Shown here: positions 26,701 to 34,118 of the stretch, piece after piece
Position numbering within the stretch: position 1 is the first letter of the stretch
Layout of the letters: each line of letters begins with the position of its first letter
From: Bacteroidetes bacterium HGW-Bacteroidetes-5
GTDB taxonomy: Bacteria > Bacteroidota > Bacteroidia > Bacteroidales > UBA932
NCBI GenBank assembly: GCA_002842515.1
Contig: PHDC01000003.1
Coordinates: 1 to 64,000, forward strand
Length of the DNA: 64,000 bases
Direction: 5' to 3'
Notes under the pieces: generated by a model
Database searches by the model: none
What the model was told of the DNA's origin: nothing
Seen by the model: only the letters and a program-made list of their open reading frames with translations
Made by a program: the position numbers and the translations under genes

Positions 26701-27114
26701 GGCAACACCCTCTTCAAGCAGTTTAAACTCCTTTGCAGAGTAAATCTGAGGATCTGCCACTACAACAAAACCGTGTGATATATCACTAATCTCCTTTTTG
26801 TTGAGAACGTAGTCGTAACTTTTTCTCTTACTCTCTTTAGGCTCTATCGGGAGAAAGAACTTCACAACACCATCGATTACCGGAGCGGAGTAACCGGCAG
26901 GAAGAGAGAGATAAACAAAGCTGCTCTCATCTGCAGCCTCAAGTGTATAGCGCCCGCTGTTACCTGTAACGGTGAAGTTCTTACCATCTGTAACAACAAC
27001 TCCTGCCACAGGGGCAGAACCGGCAGTAACCCTGCCTTTTATTGTAACTGCCTGCAAGACTATGCCGCAAAGCGAGAATATTACTATTAATGAAAGGGTT
27101 ATTGCTCTTCTCAT
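23737..27114 (-). CDS. fused calcineurin-like metallophosphoesterase and FAD-dependent oxidoreductase
   Basis: A single open frame of 1125 residues. A signal peptide (1-22) precedes a small beta domain (23-100). The metallophosphoesterase core follows, with VVADPQ (Asp121), PGDLISHD (Asp158), AMGNHDM (Asn187, His188), VALHIPT (His267) and SGHMHTNHNE (His310, His312). A C-terminal beta domain runs to about 475. From 481 an FAD oxidoreductase begins at once: YDVVIVGGGASGTAAG (dinucleotide-binding loop), EEFDWLGGMLTSSG, and a long FAD_oxidored-type body to the end. Residues 591-627 are an Asn/Thr/Gly-rich insert. Both halves keep their key residues. A periplasmic or outer location is likely from the signal. 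In context it should act on a sugar or glycan fragment; the substrates are unknown. Confidence 0.85.
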   Translation of the reverse strand: MRRAITLSLIVIFSLCGIVLQAVTIKGRVTAGSAPVAGVVVTDGKNFTVTGNSGRYTLEAADESSFVYLSLPAGYSAPVIDGVVKFFLPIEPKESKRKSYDYVLNKKEISDISHGFVVVADPQIYSAKEFKLLEEGVADIKNTVSGYKIPFHGIAPGDLISHDHKLYPEYNRVMAKSGLPFFNAMGNHDMVNYGRSFETTQWKYEQMYGPSYYSFNVGNIHYVVLNDCFYVGREYYYIGYLEEKQLSWLERDLAYVPKGSTVVVALHIPTTIGKKDRDKFSYEKAGTTMANHKGLYKILEPYNTHIISGHMHTNHNEVISANLFEHVTAAMSGAWWQGELCTDGTPKGYGVYIANGDSLSWYYKSSGKPKEHQMRLYTAEDDLSFKGYIVANIWNYDPSWRVELYEDGVLTSSMERFEGYDPMAREIYSNKDKLEHKWIYPSLTDKLFRAKPKSETSEVTVVATDRFGNRYTEKLKSRTSYDVVIVGGGASGTAAGVRAAAMGARTLIIEEFDWLGGMLTSSGVSAADGNHKLKGGIWGRFRDSLEMRYGGIQGLKTGWVSNTLFEPSVGAKIFANMVAKERLLTVWFRSTVSNITDNTTGNTGNSTGNNSGPVAGISTGTITGNPDGHWTLGVERDGQTVNISAKVLIDATELGDIAKKVGVAYNIGMDSRAVTGEVIAPLQENHIIQDLTYVMVLKEYDRDMTITKPLNYNPTLFYCSTISKRCKNPKEKQRLWSPQMMITYGKLPNNKYMINWPIEGNDYYTNILELTSEQRAIELEKAKQHSLSFLYYMQTELGFNKLALADDEFPTADRFPFIPYHRESRRIDGVVRFTINHISDPYTQKEKLYRTAIGVGDYPVDHHHTRYEGWEALPDLHFYPVPSYGLPLGTLIPKEQQGLIVAEKSISVTNLVNGTTRLQPVVLQIGEAAGVMAALASAKGGKIAEVPVRDVQTEILKGRGYLLPYLDLPVDHPHFKTLQRVGVTGIIKGVGLNKGWENQTWFYADSLIKNSELAAGLKEFYGEALGTDLKDGAKKSHNEFTIISSKFGDDNFVTLESISQFISLIDKSASQDQTKELQDYIKLLKGKRALTRLDCAVLIDKILNPFENFGINFRGEIISPAQTKL

Positions 27115-27126
27115 ACTTTTTTAGAA

Positions 27127-28287
27127 TTAGAGTTTATCCAGAATCATCCAACATTGATAGAGGGCACGCGGTACGTGAAAACAACCTTTCCATTTACCCC
27201 CCTTAAGATCCAGCAGAACCTCACCACGACGGTTGAGATAGCCAAACCACTCTTTGTGCTCCCTGTCCTTGAATTTATCCCAGCTATATTGGTGCAGCTT
27301 CTCAAACCATTTGAGCGACTCTTTGCTTCCAGTTAATTGATAGGCCTTTAGCATTGTAATCATACTCTCCACATGGACCCACCATAATTTTTGGTCCCAC
27401 TCCAGCTGCTGGGTAGGGTGTCCCTTTACATCCATAAAGTAGAAGATTCCCCCATACTCTTTATCCCACCCATACTCTATGGTTTTTAAAGCTATCTCAA
27501 CCGCTTTTTTAATAATATCATCTCTGCCAAGCTTTACTCCAAGATCCATAATAAACCACATAGCCTCCAGTGAGTGACCGGGATTTATTAACCTCCCCTC
27601 AAATGAGTCGCTAAACTCTCCCCCTGCCGTTACATTTTCCAGAATCAATCCCAGATCTTCTCTGTAGAAAACATTGAGAACCTCATCCAGACAGGTATTG
27701 ATTGTTTTATCTACCAAATCTTTATCTACAAGATGCTCAATCTCAAGAGCAAGATTGCACATTATCATTGGCAGGGAGAACCCCTTTAGCTCTCTGGTTC
27801 CGGGATAGGCTTTGTTCCACATCCCTTTAGGGTTATCCTGTTTCTCTATTATCTTATTGAATGTCTTTTTTGCGATCTCTCCGTACTCTTTGTTTCCGGT
27901 TGCCAGGCTAAGCTGAGCAAATGCCATTGTTGCAAAGGTGTAGGAGAAGATATTGTATGGTTGTATTAGGGGCTTCCCCTCTTTGGTAAGAGAGAAGTAC
28001 CAGTTGTAATCTCCGTCGTGCCCATATTTGTTCAAAAAATCTGCCCCCTGTATTGCGCACTCCAGCCACTCACTCCTCCTCTCAACCCTGTTATACATCA
28101 TTGAGAAGAGCCACACCTGACGACCCTGCAGCCAAACAAACTTATCTGTATCATAAACTTTACCCTCTCTGTCAAGACAGGTAAAGTACCCCCCAAATTC
28201 ATCGTCCTGCGAATTATCCAGCCAAAATGGGAGAATATTATTTAAAAGCTCATCTCTATATTGATTCGCCAATAATTGAAAATCCAT
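27127..28287 (-). CDS. AGE-family (N-acylglucosamine 2-epimerase-like) epimerase
   Basis: A 386-residue soluble protein with the (alpha/alpha)6-barrel pattern of N-acylglucosamine 2-epimerases, including LQGRQVWLFSMMYN, GFSLPMIMCNLALE, NPGHSLEAMWFIMDLG and QKLWWVHVESM. Family members interconvert GlcNAc and ManNAc or epimerise beta-linked disaccharides. I chose ATG 28287 rather than the in-frame ATG 28305, because the latter overlaps the upstream gene by 17 bases. No signal peptide is seen, so it acts in the cytoplasm on sugars delivered by the locus. Monosaccharide versus disaccharide specificity cannot be told by eye. Confidence 0.85.
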   Translation of the reverse strand: MDFQLLANQYRDELLNNILPFWLDNSQDDEFGGYFTCLDREGKVYDTDKFVWLQGRQVWLFSMMYNRVERRSEWLECAIQGADFLNKYGHDGDYNWYFSLTKEGKPLIQPYNIFSYTFATMAFAQLSLATGNKEYGEIAKKTFNKIIEKQDNPKGMWNKAYPGTRELKGFSLPMIMCNLALEIEHLVDKDLVDKTINTCLDEVLNVFYREDLGLILENVTAGGEFSDSFEGRLINPGHSLEAMWFIMDLGVKLGRDDIIKKAVEIALKTIEYGWDKEYGGIFYFMDVKGHPTQQLEWDQKLWWVHVESMITMLKAYQLTGSKESLKWFEKLHQYSWDKFKDREHKEWFGYLNRRGEVLLDLKGGKWKGCFHVPRALYQCWMILDKL

Positions 28288-28288
28288 C

Positions 28289-29233
28289 TTATCTTTTATT
28301 ATCAAAAGTTCTTAAATATTCGGTATATCTGTTGTACAGATGCCCTGCCTGCAGATATGCCGACTGTGGACTCATAAAGTGTGAGAACTCGAAGGTTACT
28401 GCATTTGTGTAACCCGCTTTTTCTGCCAGCTTCAATTTTAGAAGCAGCTTCTCCCACTTGATGGGTAGAAACTTAATCGGCATATCTCTGTCGAAGGTCT
28501 CGGAGTTAGTCCAGCACTCAAGACCGTGTTTATCTGCCAGTTTTTTATTGATTGTAAGAAAATCTACCAGCTGGTCATACTCAACGTGTCCATCCTGAAA
28601 GGCAACAATATCTACTGCGCCCTTGATTCCGGCGAAAATCTCATCCCACTCCTGCTCGTGATTTGTGAGTGAAACAGATTCATCTTTATTTGTTTGTGAG
28701 TTGTACTGGCTGATATTCTTAATGCCGTCTATGTATGGCGAGATCATAGTTGGGAGTCCGCCCGATACCTCTTTGCAATATCTCCCGAGCCCGGCATAGA
28801 GATCTATAATCTTACCTGTTTTACGGCTGCACTCCTGAGATATATACCACCCCGAGAAAGATTTATAGTGACCATATCTCTCCCACACCTCATCGATAAC
28901 CAGCCGGTTTATCTCCGCCTCCTTCTCGTAATATCCTCTATCCCAGTATTTACCTGAGTCATACAGCCCAAAGAAGAACTTCATCCCCCATTTGTCGCTC
29001 AGTTTGAGGTACATCTCAACCAGATCTACCGGAGGGGTGTAACAACCCTCTCTCTCTGTGAGCACTTTAGATGGGAAGGTCTGCCAGCGTCTGTATCCGC
29101 TGCGAATGAGTATAACGGTATCTATCCCGGCCGCTTTCATATAGCCGAAATCTCTGTCCCACTCATCTGCTCCCCAATTCTGGTGAGGGATGTCGTGGCT
29201 TATTTCATCCAGGAAAGTGCCTTTTAACCTCAT
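28289..29233 (-). CDS. DUF4434-type TIM-barrel protein
   Basis: A 314-residue protein opening MRLKGTFLDEISHDIPHQNW. The pattern (MKAAGIDTVILIRSGY near the N-terminus, FFGLYDSGKYW, FSGWYISQEC in the middle) is that of the DUF4434 family, a glycoside-hydrolase-like TIM barrel. Glu in WYISQE and the acids in VAFQDGHVEYD are candidate catalytic residues. The frame extends back to 29311, but the ATG at 29233 avoids overlap with the upstream gene and fits the family start. No signal peptide is apparent, so it may be cytoplasmic. Activity has not been assigned to the family as far as I know. Confidence 0.75.
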   Translation of the reverse strand: MRLKGTFLDEISHDIPHQNWGADEWDRDFGYMKAAGIDTVILIRSGYRRWQTFPSKVLTEREGCYTPPVDLVEMYLKLSDKWGMKFFFGLYDSGKYWDRGYYEKEAEINRLVIDEVWERYGHYKSFSGWYISQECSRKTGKIIDLYAGLGRYCKEVSGGLPTMISPYIDGIKNISQYNSQTNKDESVSLTNHEQEWDEIFAGIKGAVDIVAFQDGHVEYDQLVDFLTINKKLADKHGLECWTNSETFDRDMPIKFLPIKWEKLLLKLKLAEKAGYTNAVTFEFSHFMSPQSAYLQAGHLYNRYTEYLRTFDNKR

Positions 29234-29270
29234 AGTTATAGAATTTGTTGTTATACAAATATGTTTAAAT

Positions 29271-30632
29271 CTATTTTTGTGCATTTGCAGCGTCAATTCC
29301 CGCTTTGACAAACTGCCACTGACTGTTCTGTTTTAAATGGATCATATCAAAAAAGAAGTAGCCGTCTCCCGCATTGATGCAAGCATCGACAGAGCTGGAG
29401 ATTGCCTGCCCCACATTAACACCTGCAGGAACCTGGCTTGGGTAGAAGAAGTTTCCGTCGGGACCTCCCGAGATTGGAACATCACCCATTGTCACCTCTT
29501 TTGCCTTTAGGCAGAAGCCCTGCATTGTCCACTCAGTTGCTCCGTACACTTTGTTTGCAGCTGCATATGCGCCTATAAGCAAGAAGTCCAGATGGTCTGC
29601 ATAACCGAAGTTCTTATAATCTGCAGTAGCCCAGCTATATTTTGACGATGTGTTGTATTTTGGACTTGCCCAGTTTACGCCAACATCATAGTAAGATGAG
29701 TACCAGCCTCCTACATATATTCCAAAATCAATGTTGGGGTTAACTCCTTTCACCCTGCCCTTTGCCTTTACAACAAAGTCGTGGATCACCTTAACCCTAA
29801 ACTCCAGCCACTTCTTAAAATGTTTGGGAAGCGGGTTTGGCAACTGACCAACCTTGGTTCCGGGAGGTATAATATCGTTAGGAAAGTTTGTAACCTTCTC
29901 GCCAATATAGCTCTCAAACTTCTGTCTGGTATATGCAGAGAAATCACTCTCAAACCCGTCGAAACGACCTCTGTCCAGAACGATTCCGTCCAGTGTAGGG
30001 TATCTTGCCAGATCTTCCAGAATTGTGCAGATATACTCCTGAACTTCGTCTCTTACAGGATTGAAGAACTTGGCATTATTGCTCGTCTGCATTATATTCT
30101 TTATACCTTCGGTTGTATTAAGCTCCGTTGCCCAGCTGCTCTTAGTGTTGTCACGAAAAAGCATCCCCTGCGACCCCAGGCTTGTGGTATTTCCTCCGGT
30201 AAATGTGTTTATGGCTGCGTAGACCTTAAGACCAAGCTTATGCCCTTCATCTATAAAGGCTTGCAGATAGTCCCAAGTTGCTGTTCTCTCCACTTTTGTG
30301 TAACCGCCGGGTAACCAGGCACCAAGCCAACTTACCTTATCTACAGCATTTGAGTTAAAAAGGATATCACCTGTTGTAGGTCTTACATCTACAATAACGT
30401 GCGTAAACCCGCTATTTTTGGCTATAATAAGATCTCTGGTAATATTCTCCTTGTTGTTTGCAAAATCGGGGAAATTAGCCGCCGCGTCTATCCATAAATA
30501 TTTTGGTTTTGCAGAGTTAAGTACTACCTCCTCCTGGGGCCACTCCCACTCCGGCGTTTTTGGCGCCTTACTGCAGGCAGAGAGTAAATTGATAACTAAA
30601 AGCGGCATAGCCAGCATTGTCAAAATCTTCAT
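29271..30632 (-). CDS. GHL10-type glycosyl hydrolase-like lipoprotein (second copy)
   Basis: A 453-residue predicted lipoprotein (LLVINLLSACSK, lipobox Cys20). It has the family-10-like hydrolase barrel: LWIDAAANFP, SGFTHVIVDVRPTTGD, EGHKLGLKVYAAINTFTGG, PTLDGIVLDRGRFDG (candidate acids) and a C-terminal AYAAANKVYGATEW region. It is clearly paralogous to the gene at 37342-38640 (the opening KPKYLWIDAAANF compares with KPKYMWIDCEANF). E. coli DigH (YddW), in the same GHL10 family, cleaves denuded peptidoglycan strands, so an amino-sugar polymer is a reasonable guess. The ATG at 30632 is chosen over an upstream start at 30704 because it gives the lipoprotein signal. Confidence 0.83.
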   Translation of the reverse strand: MKILTMLAMPLLVINLLSACSKAPKTPEWEWPQEEVVLNSAKPKYLWIDAAANFPDFANNKENITRDLIIAKNSGFTHVIVDVRPTTGDILFNSNAVDKVSWLGAWLPGGYTKVERTATWDYLQAFIDEGHKLGLKVYAAINTFTGGNTTSLGSQGMLFRDNTKSSWATELNTTEGIKNIMQTSNNAKFFNPVRDEVQEYICTILEDLARYPTLDGIVLDRGRFDGFESDFSAYTRQKFESYIGEKVTNFPNDIIPPGTKVGQLPNPLPKHFKKWLEFRVKVIHDFVVKAKGRVKGVNPNIDFGIYVGGWYSSYYDVGVNWASPKYNTSSKYSWATADYKNFGYADHLDFLLIGAYAAANKVYGATEWTMQGFCLKAKEVTMGDVPISGGPDGNFFYPSQVPAGVNVGQAISSSVDACINAGDGYFFFDMIHLKQNSQWQFVKAGIDAANAQK

Positions 30633-30694
30633 AATAATCCTGTTCACAATTTCGCAATTTTTATTTTCCCGAATATCACATAAAAAAGGCAATG

Positions 30695-30728
30695 TTTTCG
30701 GCACTCCCCTTGAGGAGAGTACCGAAAA
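30695..30728 (-). terminator. intercistronic hairpin after the SusCD-lipoprotein block
   Basis: TTTTCGG (30695-30701) and CCGAAAA (30722-30728) close a long stem that also pairs ACTC with GAGT and CCT with AGG, with two c/a mismatches. It lies between the DUF5018 gene stop and the next hydrolase gene. On the minus strand a T-run (CCTTTTTT) follows about six bases later. It probably lowers expression of the downstream enzyme genes relative to SusCD. Confidence 0.65.
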
Positions 30729-30746
30729 TCACCTTAAAGTTAATTA

Positions 30747-32420
30747 CTATTTATCAATACAATCAAATTCCCAGGCTACCAAACTGCGACAGTTACCATC
30801 TGTATAGTAAAGTCTCAGTTTATAACCATCCGGAGAAGGTATCATCAAAATGTCGCTTGATGCAAACACAGGAGTACCAAACTTACGCTCATTAGTTGTA
30901 AAGACTTTGGAAGGAGAGTTGTCCATCCTGTCTGTGAACTGTGTAAGGGTAGTTACATCAAACATATAACCAAGACACTGACTGTAAGTAAAGTGCATTC
31001 CTCCGTATACTGCCACATAGGTTGCTTTGTTGAACTCAACTGCATCAATTGTATTGAAGTTTGAGTTTGCGCCCCATTGTGAGGTTGCCAGCATTGCAAC
31101 ACCATTATTGGTTGCACCGTTAACTGCATTTATTTTGTTACCGGTTCCACCATAGTTGGTAATAAAGTAGTTTCCGTTTGTGTTTGTTGAACCGTAAACC
31201 ACATCGGTATTACCGGAGTTCCAGTTTACAATATTGGTTGCAACTATAGCTTCCGGTTGCCCTACAACTCCGTCTGTAATTACCCACCTCATAAATTCGT
31301 TATGTGCAGGAGGGTTAGCCCAGGCCCAGGTTGGAACGGTAATTATTGCATTCTTGGTGATATCTCCCTGAACTGAAATCTTCGCGCCTAATCTTGCACC
31401 TTTACCCAGAGTATAGGTCATAGTGATAAACTCCTCCGGTGCTTTGGTTACAGAGTTAGTCTTCCAAATTTTGAACACACCGTTTTTGGCCACATTGTTA
31501 CATAGAAGCATATTGCCTGCCTTATCTGCAGTTATTGCACCTCCGGTTAAATCCATACTACCTGCTATGAGACCCAGTTTCTCTCCTGTTGTACTGTTAA
31601 AGTAGTGCTGCTCTGTTCCTACACTAAGAACCAGGTGGTTACCGATAGCTGCAAGAGTGTGATTCTTATTTGCTGCATTTGTAATACCATACTTAATACT
31701 TAGGTCGTTAGCCCAAAGTTCACTCTGGCTTCCCGGACGGAAACCATAATTAATTTTTGGAGGGATGGTCTTCTTAACAGTGTAGTTGGCTTTTGAAACT
31801 CCATCGTGAGCAGTCACTGTAAAGACAACCTCTTGTGAGTAGTCTCTCGGAACAGATGGGTCGGGAGAGATTGTAGCGTGTGCAGATATCGCGATAGAGG
31901 CTGTAGACATACCAAGATTGTCAATGGTTATAAGAGAGATGCTCTTGGCATCTTCGTCAATAACACCTGTAATTGATGGTGTATTGAGTGTGAAGTTAAT
32001 AATTGCACACTTGTTGCTTTTGGTTCTTACTCCGGATATTCTGTAGCTCTTAACAGTGCCGTCTGCCTTTGTAACCGTAATTGGGTTCTGTTTTGTAAGA
32101 TCCATAACTGCAAGTCCCGGTTCAATAAATGTGTTGTCATCCAGGTTTGCAGATATCTTCATTTTGGTTATATCGGTAGGGTTTGTACTCTCTACCGGGT
32201 AGAACCAGGGAACAGGAATCACCAGGTCTGTAATATCCGGATTGGATATCTGCAGTGTGAATTTTGCATTTGCATCATTCTTAAACTCTCCGTCGGAGAA
32301 TTGTGCCGACAGGCTGTTTAGTCCTTGTCTCACCTCAAGGGGAACAAGTACTTCGGGTTTGTGACATCCGCTCAAAATTGTGAGCAGAGCAGCCAAAAAT
32401 ATGAATATATTCTTTTTCAT
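30747..32420 (-). CDS. DUF5018-type surface lipoprotein
   Basis: A 557-residue predicted lipoprotein: FIFLAALLTILSGCHKPE gives a lipobox Cys. The N-terminal half has Ig-like beta domains typical of DUF5018 proteins, which follow susD in many polysaccharide loci (KSYRISGVRTKS and VTVTKADGTV). The second half is a propeller-like domain with repeated short blades. Lipoproteins in this position are usually surface glycan-binding proteins that feed SusCD, which I infer here. The ATG at 32420 is chosen rather than 32444, which would overlap the susD stop. It follows susD closely. Confidence 0.78.
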   Translation of the reverse strand: MKKNIFIFLAALLTILSGCHKPEVLVPLEVRQGLNSLSAQFSDGEFKNDANAKFTLQISNPDITDLVIPVPWFYPVESTNPTDITKMKISANLDDNTFIEPGLAVMDLTKQNPITVTKADGTVKSYRISGVRTKSNKCAIINFTLNTPSITGVIDEDAKSISLITIDNLGMSTASIAISAHATISPDPSVPRDYSQEVVFTVTAHDGVSKANYTVKKTIPPKINYGFRPGSQSELWANDLSIKYGITNAANKNHTLAAIGNHLVLSVGTEQHYFNSTTGEKLGLIAGSMDLTGGAITADKAGNMLLCNNVAKNGVFKIWKTNSVTKAPEEFITMTYTLGKGARLGAKISVQGDITKNAIITVPTWAWANPPAHNEFMRWVITDGVVGQPEAIVATNIVNWNSGNTDVVYGSTNTNGNYFITNYGGTGNKINAVNGATNNGVAMLATSQWGANSNFNTIDAVEFNKATYVAVYGGMHFTYSQCLGYMFDVTTLTQFTDRMDNSPSKVFTTNERKFGTPVFASSDILMIPSPDGYKLRLYYTDGNCRSLVAWEFDCIDK

Positions 32421-32434
32421 AACTCCTTTCAATT

Positions 32435-34105
32435 TTACCTCCATTCAGGATATTGTTGTACTGCTGTATTATTCATCAACTCAGTCTCCGGAAGAGGAAT
32501 TCTGTACATCTTCTCCTGGAATGAGCGATCTTGCTTGTCGCAATCTACATAAAAGTAGGTGTATATTGCACCCTCTCTTACAATCTTTAGCCCGTGAACA
32601 CGGCTTGCTGCTCCGTTGTATTTAATATGAGCAAGTCTCCAGCGACGCATATCCCAGTACAGATGACCTTCGTATGCGAGTTCAATTTTACGCTCCTGTC
32701 TTATGGCCTCCATAAGGTCTGCTCCACTCTTATCGCTGTACGGGAGGTTAACCCTCTCTCTAATCTTTCTAACATCTGCATTGGCAACAGTAAAGTTGTT
32801 TAACATAAAGGCTGCCTCTGCTCTGTTAAGATAGACCTCTGCCATACGGATAGAGACCCAGGTTTGAGTACTTGCCTGAGAGTTAAGATCTATATGACTC
32901 TCATCTACAAGTTTTCTAAGGTAGTATCCTGTTGTAGATCTTCCCGAAGGATTCGGATCGTCTTTGAAAACGCTAAAGCCATCTTTTCCGTTCACATATG
33001 TCTCAATACTCCTGCCTTTCCAGCTTGCACCGTTATAGAGAATTGAGGCGTGGAAACGCACTTCAAGTTCTGCATAAGGGGGAGTTGTTGTAGTACCGTT
33101 TACATTGTGCCAGGTTGCCCAGTTAGGGAAACCGCCTGTGGCCTTCTCATAAGACTCAACCATCTCCTGAGTTGGTGTTGCACGACCTCCTACACCCGGT
33201 ACATCTCCGCCCGGTGAGAAGAGTTTATTGAAACCGTGGGTAGGACCGCCGGTCTGCATATAGTTGAACTCGAGAATTGACTCTTTGTTTCCTGTTGTTG
33301 CAGATTTAAACACTTTCTGATAATCTGCCACACTGTTTGCTTTTGGTAGATCGTAAATGCCAATGTTAATCACAGAGTCTGCAGCATCTTTAGCCACCTG
33401 CCATTTTTTGGCATATAACATCGCTCTGGATTGCATAGCAAATGCAGCACCTTTGGAAACCCTGCCGGTGTTTGCACCTGTCCAGGTTTTCGGAAGATTT
33501 TTAGCTGCAAAATCCAGATCTGCCCTTACCATCTCCCACCCTTGTGCCTCTGTACTTAGAGGGGTGCTCTTTGATATCTTGGTGAGATCTTCGTCGTAGA
33601 GAATAACATCCCCGCTTCTCTTAATTAACTGAAAATAGAGGAACCCACGGAAGAAACGAGCCTCTGCCTCAAAACGGGTTTTAGTTGCCGCGTCCAGGTT
33701 GGTTCCATATTTATGCAGTCCGCTAAGAAATTCGTTTACCCTTCTGATACGGGCATATAGATCATCCCACATTCCGAGGTGAAAAGCTGCTGTAGGTGCA
33801 GACATTCCGCCGTCTGCATATGCTACTATGTTGGCAAATCCAACGTGAGTACCTGGAATCATTGAGCCATACTTAAGCGTCTCTGTAAGACCCTCTGTAA
33901 GGCCAACCTGGCTGTCGCCACTGCCAAAAGCTCCATAAATATTTATATATGGGTAGAAGCCGTTAACATACAACTCAACTGACTCTGCGTTCTGCCACAC
34001 CATCTTATCTGAGAGTCTGTCGGTAGGATTCATATCCAGGAATTTGTTACATCCCGAAAGAGTCAAGCCGATCAATAATATAAGTGATAATATCTTTGTT
34101 TTCAT
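32435..34105 (-). CDS. susD: SusD/RagB-family outer-membrane lipoprotein
   Basis: A 556-residue protein with a lipobox (LILLIGLTLSGCNKFLDMNPTD), the SusD mark of Cys then FLD-x-NPTD. SusD-type TPR helices are visible: RFEAEARFFRGFLYFQLIKRSGDVIL, then RAEAAFMLN, and the C-terminal EGHLYWDMRRWR. SusD proteins cap the SusC barrel and bind the glycan on the cell surface. It follows susC by 13 bases and precedes the DUF5018 gene. Ligand specificity cannot be read from the sequence. Identification is secure. Confidence 0.95.
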   Translation of the reverse strand: MKTKILSLILLIGLTLSGCNKFLDMNPTDRLSDKMVWQNAESVELYVNGFYPYINIYGAFGSGDSQVGLTEGLTETLKYGSMIPGTHVGFANIVAYADGGMSAPTAAFHLGMWDDLYARIRRVNEFLSGLHKYGTNLDAATKTRFEAEARFFRGFLYFQLIKRSGDVILYDEDLTKISKSTPLSTEAQGWEMVRADLDFAAKNLPKTWTGANTGRVSKGAAFAMQSRAMLYAKKWQVAKDAADSVINIGIYDLPKANSVADYQKVFKSATTGNKESILEFNYMQTGGPTHGFNKLFSPGGDVPGVGGRATPTQEMVESYEKATGGFPNWATWHNVNGTTTTPPYAELEVRFHASILYNGASWKGRSIETYVNGKDGFSVFKDDPNPSGRSTTGYYLRKLVDESHIDLNSQASTQTWVSIRMAEVYLNRAEAAFMLNNFTVANADVRKIRERVNLPYSDKSGADLMEAIRQERKIELAYEGHLYWDMRRWRLAHIKYNGAASRVHGLKIVREGAIYTYFYVDCDKQDRSFQEKMYRIPLPETELMNNTAVQQYPEWR

Positions 34106-34118
34106 CTTATCTGTTTAT

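Noticed and set aside
23737-27114. Two separate genes read as one through a sequencing error
   Set aside because: The frame is open throughout, the join falls between a complete C-terminal domain and a complete FAD loop, and no second start or spacer is visible. An error remains possible but nothing supports it.
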